From Mermis nigrescens (lineage: Eukaryota > Nematoda > Enoplea > Mermithida > Mermithidae), in NCBI GenBank assembly GCA_036768485.1, contig JAVLUZ010000157.1:9785358-9849357 (forward strand): a stretch of DNA of 64,000 bases, in the 5' to 3' direction. Position numbers and translations under genes: made by a program. Below the pieces are notes generated by a model. The model had not been told where the DNA came from and did no database searches. It saw nothing but the letters and a program-made list of their open reading frames with translations. Positions 31,889 to 43,217 of the stretch are shown here, in pieces. Every line of letters begins with the position of its first letter. The first letter of the stretch is position 1.

Positions 31889-32740
31889 CTAGCAAAGAAA
31901 AATGCTCCGATGGAACAAAAAGGGGAATATACTTGGGATTGTGAATTATCGAGGATGTAAAAGGAGGGGACTAGGAATCTCCTATGTTATATGCCAAAAA
32001 TCGCAAAATATGTTAAAAATCAGACTTTTTCTAAACAATGCAAAAAATCGTAGTATATTCTGCAGTCTCTGAAAAAACGTATTATTTAAAAAAAAATTAT
32101 CGAGGATGTAAAAAAAACGTATTATTATTATTATTATTATTACTCTGATTGACATAATATCTTAAAAGCATATTACGTAATGCAACTTTTTGCAGACTTC
32201 ATTCAATTTTGAGTTGCTTAATAATGTGACTGAAAGTGAAATGCTGTTGACAAATCATAATTAAGTTGTCGTATTTCATTATTACTAAGCATGTCACTTA
32301 GCAGATACAGCCATTTTAAGTGTCAAAGTGCAAGCAATATTCAAATTACCAAAAAATTGATTGAAAAAAGCAGCGAATTACCAATGCAGTAGCTAAGCGA
32401 ATTGAATGAAATAGTACATATCGATGCATTCAAGACAATCGATGATATTGTTGGTTCAAAGCAGTAGGAAACACGGAAGCTGACGTGCAACAGACCTTAT
32501 GTAGATACTCTTTTACACATGTCTACAACCATTGTTTACTAAACTTTCACATTTTTCAAAGGCCGCCGAATATACTTCGATTTTTTGCATTGTTTGGAGA
32601 AAGTCTGATTTTTAACATATTTTGCGATTTTTGGCATATAACATAGGGAGATTCCTAGTTCCCTCCTTTTACATCCTCGATAATTCACAATCCCAAGTAT
32701 ATTCCCCTTTTTGTTCCATCGGAGCATTTTTCTTTGCTAG
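31889..32740. mobile_element. Foldback MITE, family D, second copy
   Basis: Its ends are CTAGCAAAGAAAAATGC and the exact inverse, with arms complementary for about 200 bp. A (ATT)n run sits at 32122-32145. TA follows the right end; the left flank is GA, so the target duplication is not clean. It is related to 14595-15360 mainly in the arms. Confidence 0.78.
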
Positions 32741-32929
32741 TACCCTACTTTTAATTAGCAAGATTTGGAAATACAATACTAGATTCCATTTACTGTGCGG
32801 TTCTTCTAATAATTGAATGGTTTAAACTTTGCAAAGCTACTAGTTGTAGAAGAAACAAACATTCTGATTAGTAATTCTTATGTTACGTAGAACATCCTGT
32901 AAAGGAATATGCTTCCAAAACTTTCTAGA

Positions 32930-35269
32930 GCTAAACTTAATTTACATTTTAAACTTTACACAAGAGTGCTGAAGAATTTTAGTGGGATTAATAATTTCGA
33001 TATTGCTCTGATATAACGATCAGCATTTATTAAGAAATGAAACCTCTATAATGTTCTAAGAACAAATTAACATTAGGTGTTAATCACTTTACACTACTCT
33101 TCATGCGCCCTAGCAGACGTATCACATCTGTTTCCATATATATTTTACGACTTTAGGGAAAAAATAAGTTACCGTGAGGCTCTAGAATGAAGCTTATTAT
33201 ATAGTGATAAACTTTACACTAGCAACGAGTGTAAAGAAGATTTTAGTCGGATTTGTAAATTCGATATTACTCGGATATTACGATCAACATTCATGAAAAA
33301 ATTATGTCTCCATAACGATTTATTGACAAATAGACACAGATGTTAACCACTTTACATCACTGTTGAGTGTAAACAAACGCGCCCAGCTGACGTCCACTTA
33401 TTTGATTCCATGTAAATTTTCAGATTTCGGCAAAAAATTTAGGTTTTTGCAAAGCTCTAGAACGAAGATTAACCACTTTACATCACTGTTCAGTGTAAAC
33501 AAACGAGACCCAGCTGACGTCCCTTATTTGATTCCATGTAAATTTTCAGATTTCGGCAAAAAATTCAACGAAGATTAATCAGCAGTGTAAACTTTACACA
33601 ACCGCCTAGTGTAAAGAGGACTTTGTTCCGATTTGTAAATCTGATATTACTCGGATATTATTATCAACATTTATGAAAAAATTGCATGTCTACAATGGTC
33701 TGAGGACAAATAAACAATGAGTGTAAACTACTTTACATCACTGTCGGATGTAAACAAACGCGCCTACGTGACGTCTCACATTTGATTCTTTGAAAATTTC
33801 TAGACTCCAGGAAAAAATTAGGTTTCTGGAATGCTCAAAACGAAGATAAATACATTTGTAGTGTAAACTTCATGTAAATACCTAGTGTAAAGACGATTTT
33901 GGTCAGATTCGTAATTTTGATATTGTTCCGATATTACGATTAATATTTATGAAAAAAATTAAGTCTCCATAATGTTCTATGGGCAAACTAACAATAGGTG
34001 TAAACCACTGTACAACACTGTAGAGTGTAAACATACGCGCCAGACTGGCATATCAAATTTGGTTCCTGGTCCATTTCTAGACTTGATAATCGTGTCCCTG
34101 ACTCATAACCGGAGAAGCAGGCAGAAAAAAACAAGACAAAAACGCATTTTAAACACCAAAGTTTTGACTTTACACTCGCCAAATATTAATGTATACACAA
34201 TTTGCTTTGACATGCACCCGATATAAAGCACTTTATTTTTATTCTATTGGACTTATCCCGACTTCTGGACGGAGAAAGTGGCGAACAAAAAAGCAACAAA
34301 AACGTATTTTCCATCATTTAGAACACTGTAAACTTTAAAATTCCGTACCGAACTCCCCATTGAGTTTAAAGAAATTCGGTTTGGTACAATTTGTAGCTTT
34401 TAAATCGTAGTACATTCCTGTGTGCCAAAATTCTCTTGCAAAAATTATTTGGTATGATTTATTGATCAAAATTCGAAAAAAACGTGTTTTTTCGCCCATT
34501 TTTTACCTCTGATTTCGAACTTTACACCCCCATAAATAACTCAATATTGCGTTTTTAAATGCGGTTTGCTGCGATGTGTAGCCCCTGAGAGGCACTTTAT
34601 TACTGCTGTATTCAATTCACCCTGACTCATAAGCGCGAAAATTTGGCAGAGAAATCTTAGTTAAAATCCGTTTTTTTACACCATCCACTAGAGTGTAAAC
34701 TTTAAACCCCAGGATCTAACTCACCATAGAGCATATAAGACTTTGCTTATATGCAGAATGTAACTCCTATGATCCGCTCTACATTTCTGTCAGAAAACAT
34801 TTTAAAAAACTAAAATCCGGGGTTAGTATCGGACATAAGCAGGTTGAAAACTCGACCGAAAAGTGCTTTTTCACCCCCAGATTTTCGCACTCTTTACACT
34901 GCCATTCGATAACTAATGCGAATTTCAAAAAACAAAAAAAGTGCCATCTGTACAATTCATCCCTCTATTATCCTATGCTGTTCAATTCTTCAAGTCATCA
35001 ATACTCAGTTGTCCACATGCCGCAGTAAAAAGGTCCCAAAATTTGTCCTATGTTATAACGTTACACAAAAACTTTACACCTTCTTTACACAGTCAGTTTT
35101 GAGTTTCAAGAAAAACAAAAAAACACATGCAGCGAATTTTTTTATTATCTTTCTTTAAAAAAAAACCGCACCTTCCAGACATGTCCCGTTATAGCTGTAG
35201 GGGGGTGCACAGGTGTTAGGGGTACCCAAGTATATTATAGGTACGCGCTAACGCGCTACCTAAGATTAA
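32930..35269 (-). repeat. Right arm of the giant inverted repeat
   Basis: This is the reverse complement of 11628-13720 with the same outer unique part and inner array of about 240-bp units. In this arm a segment of about 115 bp (GTGTAAACAAACG...CGGCAAAAAATT) is duplicated in tandem around 33366-33580, a change not evident in the left arm. Confidence 0.8.
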
Positions 35270-35399
35270 GTTAGTAATTCGTAGTTTTCTTGTTAAAAGC
35301 TTGAAGTGTCAAAATTGTTTTGTACAAATTTGATAATTTTCTGCTCTGTCAGACTATTAATATTCACAGAGCTACAAAATGTTAAGGGCGGTGAAAAAT

Positions 35400-35815
35400 G
35401 ACTAAATTTCTTGGCACTTTGCGCCAGCTATAATTTCCGAAATGTTTGTCAATAGAAAGGCCGTAAATTCTTCATGAAAACGGTAGGAATTCCAAAAATT
35501 TTCGGCACTTCGAGTCGCTTTACACTTTTTTGTATTTTTGATCGTCAGAAACCCATAAATTAGCTAGGATACATCAGTGTTTTTTTGTATTCAGCAAAGA
35601 TTTTTCCCGATGTACACAGACTTTTCGGGACCGTCTTTGTACAGGTACAAAGATTTTTGGGAAGACAAAAATTGCAAAAAAAGCTCTAAAATTCGCAAAA
35701 ATTTTCGGCGCTTCGCGCCGAAATGAGTAATTGTGTATTCTATATATCTTTATACTGGCAGAAATTGCATTTCAAAAGGAAAATTGTCAAATTTTTCGGC
35801 GCTTCGCGCCGTTTT
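35400..35815. repeat. Series of GGCGC-TTCG-GCGCC hairpin motifs
   Basis: AATTTTCGGCGCTTCGCGCC occurs near 35704 and 35795, and diverged forms occur near 35411 and 35503. Each is a short GC hairpin in AT-rich sequence. They lie in the outer hAT-like shell, and single relatives occur near 74, 11265, 31715 and 31800. Confidence 0.7.
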
Positions 35816-36299
35816 AAGACGATTATTAGTGATTTTTGCCCTTAAAGACCCAAATATTAGCTAAAATATACTACCAAAAGTCGAACAGCTGTTTTTATCA
35901 CCCTAAGATCGCTACCGTACCATATTATAGTACTCAAAAATTTGTATCTACAAAATGTACAAAGACTTTTGGGGACCATCTACGTACATGTACAAACGAA
36001 CTTTGTGCAAAAAAAACACTGGGCTACACTACTAAAGGTCAAAAAACTCAGTTTTACTATACATAACATTACTGGCATTCAATGCAAAAGTAAACTTAAA
36101 AAATTTTTGTTTATGCCCCCCGAACCAAAATCCTGGCAACGCCTCTGCCTGAAATCGAAAATGAGTGCAGTTTTTAATGTGCACAATCGTTGACCTATAC
36201 CCTTTTCACTTGTTTTCTTGACACAAAATACAGTATACAATTTATACATGTTTTGCTTTTTTGCTGTTTTACTGCAGTTACAGCATCAATAAATTTTTT

Positions 36300-36480
36300 C
36301 TGCCGCGCGGCGCCGCATGGGAGTATAGCAGCACAACCCATGTCACGCGGCGCCACGCGGCACCATGCGGCGCCACGCGGCACCATGCGGCGCCACGCGG
36401 CACCATGCGGCACCGCGTGGCGCCGCGTTGGAAAGTATAGCAGCTACTTCGCCACGCGGCGAAGTATAGCAGGGCATTAA
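36300..36480. repeat. GC-rich inverted-repeat terminus, right, with tandem 20-mer
   Basis: It contains several copies of CACCATGCGGCGCCACGCGG in tandem and ends GAAGTATAGCAGGGCATTAA, the inverse of the left module at 10781. The open frames on both strands of this tract are by-products of the repeat. Confidence 0.75.
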
Positions 36481-36794
36481 GCAGCATGAGACAACATAAA
36501 AAAATTTAGCAGTGACTTATTGGGCAAGATATGCCTCAATTTCATTGACAAAAAGCAGTAAACCCTTAGAAGTCAAAGAAATCAACAGGGAAAAGTAGTG
36601 CCATGTTAAGCATTATATCCCGAACTTCGAGGCCCAAATATGAATAAAACTGAAGGACTCGTCTCAGAAAAAGTCGGCTATTCTCGAAATATTGATAAGA
36701 TGAACATTCTGTACCCAAAGACACCCTGATGGAACATTGAAAATTTTTCCTAAGATACTTTAAAAACGGACCCAGAAAAATTTAAAGACTTGAC
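36481..36794. other. Spacer without recognised features
   Basis: Nothing coding or repetitive was identified between the GC-rich terminus and the next MITE. Confidence 0.5.
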
Positions 36795-37025
36795 CACACT
36801 GGGCGTGGGGGGTATGCACCCCCGAGAAACCAAAATACCCCCCCCCCAGAATTCAATTTTTGGAAATTTTTTTCGTTTTTCCGCAATTTTTTGATGCCAA
36901 TGGATAGTGCTCGATGAGAAACGTCGAAAACTGGTGTTTTTTCGTCATACCACCATTTTTAATGCCATTTTTGACCTTAAAAAAATCTTGCACCCACCCC
37001 AGAATTTTCTTGCTGCCCACGTATG
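36795..37025 (-). mobile_element. MITE, family A, with perfect target duplication
   Basis: It starts CACACTGGGCGTGGGG and ends GCCCACGTATG. The exact 8-mer GACTTGAC flanks it (36787-36794, 37026-37033). Confidence 0.95.
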
Positions 37026-37124
37026 GACTTGACTCAGAAAAATTACTTGCAGACCCTATAAAATAGTAATTTAACGAACATTCTGAATCGAAAAGCCTGA
37101 CTACTAGTGATGTAAAAGATCATC

Positions 37125-37265
37125 TGGATCTGATCTTTTATCCAGATTCAGATCCAGATCCAGATCATCTGGATCTGGATCTGGTTATTTTATGATCTGG
37201 TTATCTGATCTGGATCTGGATCTGCCAGAAAATCAGAACCCGATCTTTATCTGGATCTGGATCTG
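37125..37265. repeat. GATCTG/CCAGAT hexamer array, left end
   Basis: Degenerate repeats of GGATCT with flips in orientation (CCAGATCC to GGATCTGG) form a subterminal palindromic array. The partner is at about 39568-39715. Confidence 0.85.
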
Positions 37266-37389
37266 TTTAGTCAACTTATATCTGGTTAAACAGATCAGAA
37301 AGTTATTTTTGCACGATGGTATTCTTTCTGTTTTACGATTTACTCTAGGTAGGTTATCTAATTAGTTGTAGCCTTACATTCACGGATTG

Positions 37390-37760
37390 TGTGACAACAG
37401 CCCCACTAGTCCCAACAGCCACACCATCCCAACAGCCCCACCATCCTATGAGCCCCACCAAAATCCCAACAGTCCCACCCGTCCCAACAGTCCCAGCCAG
37501 TCCCAACAGCCCCACCGTCCCACCAGCCCCACCAATAATCCCAATAGCCACACCAATCCCAACAGCTTCACCAATCCCAACAGCCCTACCAATCCCAACA
37601 GCCCTACCCATCCCAACAGTCCCACCGTTCCAACAGCCCAACCGTCTTAACAACCCCAACAATAATCATAACAGCCCCACCAGTCCCAAGAGCCCCACCA
37701 ATTCCCAGCAGTTCCACCGTTCCAGCAGTCCTACCTTTCCAACAGTCGAACTGTTCTAAG
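37390..37760 (+). repeat. C-rich minisatellite arm
   Basis: About 20 copies of a 15-18-bp unit, CCCCACCA(G/A)TCCCAACAG. The same unit in inverse orientation lies at 38370-38590. Open frames rich in Pro/Thr/Ser are by-products. Confidence 0.9.
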
Positions 37761-38369
37761 CACACGAGTTTAACCCCCAACCCGAAATTCTGGAAATCCC
37801 CCTAATTATGTTAGACCCCAGAATTCTATTTTTAGCACATTTCTCGGTCACTTCAATCCACCAGACCCACAGAATTTGTTCGCTGTTATAATCATAGATG
37901 CACAGAACGACCGGTCTGGAGAACAAGTTTTAAGACAAAAATTGACCTCAAAACTGGTATGAATGTTAAAATAGCATAAAAACTGCGCTAATCAACATTT
38001 CCGGGCTATTTTAAAGCAGATTAGCGTGAAAGTTTTGATTTTCATTCAATTTTAACACTTGTCTTTCCATTTTTTTCACTAGAACATTTTTCATTTTTTT
38101 CTGGCATTGTAGAGTAGACCATAATGAGCAGGGATCCAATCTTTCGAGATGACTCGAATGAGGCAAAATCCTGGATTGTGCACAAATGCTGAAGCTTCAA
38201 TTCTGACAGGTCTACCAGTTTCATAGGTAGACTTATTCTGAAAATTTAAACCTGCACACTCGTTTATGGTCTTCATGAAATATACGAATTCGGAAAATAG
38301 TCAAAAAATATATTTCATAAAAAATTAATATTGCCCGATTTTATTATATCGTATAACAGCGATTGCAGT

Positions 38370-38590
38370 AATGGTGAGGCTGCTGGGATTACTGGTGGGG
38401 CTGCTGGGACGGTGGGGCTATTGGAACGATTGGGCTGTTGGGATTGGTGGGTCTGTTGGGATTCATGGGGCTGTTGGGATTATTGGTGGGGCTGTTGGAA
38501 CGGTGGGGCTGTTGGGATGGTGGGGCTGTTGAAACGGTGGGGCTGTTGGGACGGTGGGGCTGTTGGGACTGGTGGGGCTGTTGAGACATT
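38370..38590 (-). repeat. G-rich minisatellite arm, inverse of 37390-37760
   Basis: GGTGGGGCTGTTGGGACGGT-type units on the plus strand pair with the C-rich arm 600 bp upstream. Four closely spaced G-runs recur all along it. Confidence 0.9.
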
Positions 38591-39567
38591 ACCCATGCAC
38601 ATGGGGCTGAGGGAGGGGTCTGCTGGGAGTTTTGACCCCCCAGATCTGTGCTGACCCCCCAGAATGGCCAAAAAGTGCCGCTGACCCCCCATAAATTTCT
38701 TTGTTTCAAAAAATTTTTTGAAGCTCTGCAGAAAAGTAACTTAAATGATAAAAATGTATTGAAGGTTGTTTTTTTCACATAAATCATCATCAGAATTGAC
38801 CTTTGAGAGACTTTTTGCCTAGAAGTGGGAAAATTTTGAATTTATTCGAAAAATTTTTGTTGAAAAAGTGTTTCAATGGATGCGCGACATCGAGAAACGT
38901 CTAAAATTAATGTTTTCAGTGCCCATGGGCCATTTTTATCGCTTTTTTGATGTTTGAGAGAAAAATTTGATTTTGACCCCCCCAGAATTTCTACGCTGTA
39001 CATGTATAGTTTTAATTGGTGCACCTGTCATTTTTCATGAATTTTAATAGCGTTTTTCTTTGTTGAATTGAAATTAAGCAGGTTTCTTCATAGTGTTGCA
39101 TTTTGTGTTGTTAGGTAATGTATCGTTTGTGTTTTTGACAGAGATATCCCTCTGAAATAATACACATTTTTCTTTCTTACAAGCGATCAAAAGAAGCATT
39201 TGTTTCTCCTGTTTAACCACAATGTTGCCAAATTCCAGACATCTCACGTTCCTGTGAATATTTAATGCCCTCTTGTTTACAAAGTTGTCAATTAAATCTG
39301 TTGTAATAATTTGTACATTTTCATGCCTCAATTTCAAGCCGATTGGTAAAAATCTAAACTTGTGAGTTTTTCCTTTTTAGACAATTTTTACTGATATCAT
39401 TTTTATGTAAAAGCTCTAAAATGCAAATTTTCCTCGGCTCTGCCCCAGACCCCTCTGGGGGGCTGTTATATTAGTCCTGCCATCAAAGACCCCCCAATCC
39501 ATGTGGGCTTGGGCGCTTTACGCCCTCCTTTTTAGCAATACAAATTGCTGCACAGAAAATATTTTTA

Positions 39568-39715
39568 TATCGATCTGGATCTGTATCTGGATCTTTTTAA
39601 ATTTTGATCTGGCAAAACAATCTGGATCTGGATCTGGTTATTTTCTGATCTGGATCTGCCAGAAAATCTGAACCCGATCTTGATCTGGATCTGGGTAAAA
39701 ATCTGGATCTTTTAC
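39568..39715. repeat. GATCTG hexamer array, right end
   Basis: This is the subterminal partner of 37125-37265, directly inside the right hAT-like terminus. Confidence 0.85.
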
Positions 39716-39951
39716 ATCACTACTGACTACTAAAGGAAAACAGGCAAAGATAACGACTGTGATGTTTTATAACAACTCGAGCATGTTAGCATTATAGGAC
39801 TCGGCAAACAACAATAAATTCAGTCAAAGCGCCGTTAGGTTGTAGATAAAAGAACGATAAATTTGTGCGTCAAAAACCCAAAGTTTCGGTTATTTTGCAC
39901 CCACAAAAGCCCCGAAAACTCAGCACTTGCCAACACTGTAGGTAACCTACT

Positions 39952-40116
39952 TATAGTCTGTTTCACGTAACTTCGTGCATAAATTTCGAGAATTTTCATC
40001 GACAGTAAGCCGAGTGTTACGATAATTATATATCAGATCAAGCTATAATCGCTATCTGTCAGCTTATGGTCGAAGATAGTTTTAAAATTTATGAACGACG
40101 TTCTGTGAAATAGTGT
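39952..40116. mobile_element. Small foldback MITE, family E (TATAGTCTGTTTCAC ends)
   Basis: It starts TATAGTCTGTTTCACG and closes with the decayed inverse TTCTGTGAAATAGTGTA. A better-preserved 170-bp relative is at 61295-61464. Confidence 0.65.
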
Positions 40117-40379
40117 AGTATTTGAATTATTAAAACATGCAGGGAAACAAATAGAGCGCACGCTGGCCGTGAAGGTTTGGACCCACAGATGGTTTCGCTC
40201 TTGAGAATATCTAACTTTCATGATTGCTACTAATTCGCAGAATGATATAGTCTATATTTTTGCACAGTGAAACTTCATATGCTTATCAATCGCTACGCAC
40301 AGTATCGTGATTGTTGCTTCAGTTTAAACCGCATTTGTAATCGATACCATGAGGTTCCATGAAACAGACTAAAAGAGCA

Positions 40380-40885
40380 ACTGCCGTTAAGATTCGCACG
40401 GTTTGTACACACAGACGGTCCCGATGACATGTCGCAAAAACAAATGAAATTTTGCCCATCGGTAGGCCTTGGCATCAGATGAAAACATGTAAAGTAAAAC
40501 TTTACAAAAATGCTCCTGGGCTTTTATAGCAAGCATCAAAGTTCCGGGTTTTGAATTTTTGCGAAAAATGTCTGTTTCCGAATATTTCTAATAACTCCGT
40601 CAATACTTGTTCGTTTTTCATGAAGTTTCGACTACTTTATAGAAGAATGGACGTTCTACTTTCTGATGGGAGTTATTTTGTAGTAGTCTCCATTTCAACA
40701 CGTGATATTGAGGCTTATTTAAAAAATTTTGTTGTCAAACTTCAGTCGCATTTTTAGACATGTAAACGGGTCGTTACAACAACGAGAATGAATTTTTAGA
40801 TAGAGAAAATCCTACTGATTTTAAAACATGTTTCAAATTTTATGCCCGGTTCACGGTTCTTTTTTAATGCTAATTTTTTCAAAGT
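40380..40885 (+). repeat. Left arm of an old inverted repeat
   Basis: It is the approximate reverse complement of 43218-43745. Shared blocks include CCGATGACATGTCGC, AATGCTCCTGGGCTTTTATA, AATGTCTGTTTCCGAATATT and AAACATGTTTCAAATTTTATG. About 2.3 kb of mixed repeats separate the arms. The element type is unknown. Confidence 0.75.
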
Positions 40886-41361
40886 GTCATGGACAACAGG
40901 CTTGGTACCTACGTACTCATATGTGCAGATCGAGTAATGAACTGCATAATAATTTTATTCAAAGTGGCAGTGTATTTTAGTTTAAGCTGATCGCAAAATT
41001 TTTATGTAAACCAACTTTAAAACTTTGCTGGGCCAATTTTTTGATCAACACCAAAAACTGGCTAGGATTTGGATCGACCTAGTTTTAGTCAAGCAGGACT
41101 AAGAAAAGCTACACATGCACATATAATTTTAATTGCAAATTACTTTTCACGAATTATTATCGTCTACGAGTATTTCGCAAAATCCTGAGCGTGGAAAATA
41201 ATTTCCAGTGCTTAATCGAGCAGCCACAAAAAGCTGTTCTAGTCAGTTTACTGTAATAAGGTTTTGCGTAATAAAACTTCACGTGACATAATTATCAATT
41301 GTTATGATTGTTTTGTGATTGTTGCTTCAACTCTGTAATTGAATGAAAAAATGGTAGCTAC

Positions 41362-41628
41362 CATAGCTGGGCAGACCGAAATTCTGGGCGGGAATGCAAA
41401 ATTTTTCAAAGTCCGAAAAATGGTCCTAAAAATGGTGGTATGGCGATGAGAACACCATTTTCAACGTTGTTCATCGAGTACTATCCATTGGGATCAAAAA
41501 TTTCGAAAAAAGCGGAAAAAAATTTTAAAAAATTTAATTCTGGGGGTACATATTTTGGTTTCTGGGGGGAAGGGGTATTCGAACTTTTAGGGGATGCTGC
41601 ATACCCCAACTCCCCACTCCCACATGTG
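41362..41628 (+). mobile_element. MITE, family A
   Basis: It starts CATAGCTGGGCAGACC and ends CTCCCACATGTG. Flanks GTAGCTAC and AAAGGTAC match 5 of 8. It sits in the spacer of the old inverted repeat. Confidence 0.8.
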
Positions 41629-42906
41629 AAAGGTACCTATGTATGTATTTATGCATAAGGCTTTCTAAAAAAGACCAGCATTTCTAAATAAAGACGAACA
41701 CAAGAAATAGGCAGTATAATAGATAACAGAATCAAGTTATCGTAATTAAATAATCAGTCTTCATTAGTTGTAGTTCGGTTCGTTCATTTTTCGCTTCGAT
41801 CCTTAGAAGAGATGAAAAAATACTTAAGCCAGTGACGCGTACCTATGTATATACATATACCACAATAAATATCGCCAAAGTGGACAAAAAATCAAATAGT
41901 ATAACTACAATGTCATGTAACGGGAGGTTTGAAGAAAACCCAAAGTTGGCTGTCCCTTCCATCCCCCCAAAAGCCCAGATAATTTTTGCCCCGTCCCCGG
42001 ATTTCAGGAAAAAATCGAATTATTGGCCCTTTTTATCTGTTTTTTGGCTGTTTTTGGCCAAAAATCGGAAAATCTATATCAGCCACGCCTATATACAGTG
42101 GCGGATCCAGGATTATCTGACACGAGCGGAATCTTAAAAGTTTTTATAAAACACCTTTTTTGGGCTAAAAAAATTTCTGATTCATTACCTTTCTGACAAT
42201 GCCAGTTCTTTCTGGAACATAAACGTAAAAAAATTTAAAAGGTTGAATAAATTTTAGCAAATTAAACCAAATACTCAGAAAACGTATGAACGTGAATACG
42301 AACGTGAACGTCGCAGACGTTTTTCAGTCACAAATCAGCTAAAAATCTCAAAACAACATAGTTTTATGATTTTTAACAAATTGACAATCCTGGGGGATCA
42401 GCGCCATTCTGCACGGAGTTAAGACAAACAATGGGCGTGAGGGGCTATGGACCCCGAAATTCGGATCCCTTAAAATCAATAGACCCCAAGAATTAAATTG
42501 TTCGGTGCTATTTTTAGCAATTTTGCCTTATCGGACCCTCCAGAATTCGGACGCTGCCCACTGCCCATGTATGGGTCAATCCCTCCCCAATATCGCACGT
42601 TGTATGATTTCAAAGCGTACAGGCAGTCATCAAACATTGCAATTAAAGTCATCAAACGCAATTATTAAAGTCTGCTTAAAATTGTTTAGCCCCTTGCAAA
42701 AAAATCTTTGTAAATCGGCCCGAGTTGATCCATTCGACAAGAAAGAAAATGTTTTTTAATTGTCCGGAAAAATACACGAAATTTGATAAAACACAAATAC
42801 ATGATAAACAGCGACTGAACAAAAGGACATACAGATCACGGCAGTGATACGACTAGGTAATACATTCAATCTTCACCCATAAACTTTTTTACGCACCGTA
42901 ACACAG
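41629..42906. other. Mixed repeat debris without genes
   Basis: It contains a CAGTGGCGGATCCAGG motif at 42099-42114, typical of a MITE terminus, but I cannot place its partner. No exon is seen. Confidence 0.45.
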
Positions 42907-43217
42907 CTATGTCAATTTTCGTGCCAGCTGGTGGTCAGTTATGCCATAATAGCACTAATCTTGTTCTCCTATGTCACTGACTTTCAGGAAAACATCGTAG
43001 ATAAGCTATTTTCTGTCCAACTTTATTTATTAGTTTATGACACGGTCTTACTGACTGCGCATCTGCTAAAAAATTTTATATTAGCGTGTGGTTTTTATTC
43101 ACAGAAGGAATTATCACAAATATGGATGCCAATCTTTGCTCAAATAAGAGACGAACAGTCCTTGAAGTACCTCCTAATGTTTATGTGCAACGCATTCTCG
43201 ACATATTCAAAAATTAA

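Larger units (their letters stand above)
11628..35269. mobile_element. Large TTAA-bounded element with about 2.1-2.3-kb terminal inverted repeats
   Basis: Both ends read inwards TTAATCTTAGGTAGCGCG, and the two arms stay alignable for roughly 2 kb. The TTAA at each edge (11628-11631, 35266-35269) could be a target duplication, as in TTAA-specific transposons, but the ends do not begin with the piggyBac-type CCC. Most of its present content is Gypsy element 1 plus two MITEs. No transposase, polymerase or integrase of its own is visible, so it is non-autonomous or has lost its genes. Arm identity looks high, around 90-95% by eye near the ends. Confidence 0.65.
11139..36147. mobile_element. hAT-like element ends enclosing about 25 kb of nested insertions
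   Basis: The left terminus is CATAGGCGTAGCCAGG and the right terminus is CCTGGCAACGCCTCTG, imperfect inverted repeats. Flanking 8-mers GCTGAAAC (11131-11138) and CCTGAAAT (36148-36155) match at 6 of 8. Each side also has a CCCCCCGAA box just inside the end. Only about 0.5 kb on the left and 0.9 kb on the right belong to this element; the rest is the TTAA-bounded unit. No transposase is seen. Confidence 0.55.
37105..39722. mobile_element. Non-autonomous hAT-like element loaded with minisatellites
   Basis: The ends TAGTGATGTAAAAGATC and its inverse are flanked by the exact 8-mer CTGACTAC (37097-37104, 39723-39730). Just inside both ends are GGATCT/GATCTG hexamer arrays. Further in lie two oppositely oriented arrays of a CCCCACCA/CCCAACAG minisatellite. 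No transposase is evident. A frame at 39074-39337 (-) starting MKLRHENVQIITTDLIDNF is the only protein-like stretch, and I cannot assign it. Confidence 0.85.

Noticed and set aside
11628..35269. Maverick/Polinton interpretation of the large inverted-repeat unit
   Set aside because: No DNA polymerase B, retroviral-like integrase of its own, capsid or packaging ATPase is present; all coding content belongs to the nested Gypsy element.
36190..36480. Alanine/arginine/histidine-rich frames on both strands at the GC-rich terminus
   Set aside because: They derive from the tandem 20-mer and are open on both strands at once.
37391..37759. Proline/threonine-rich frames across the minisatellite
   Set aside because: All frames of a short tandem repeat stay open by periodicity; there is no unique coding context.
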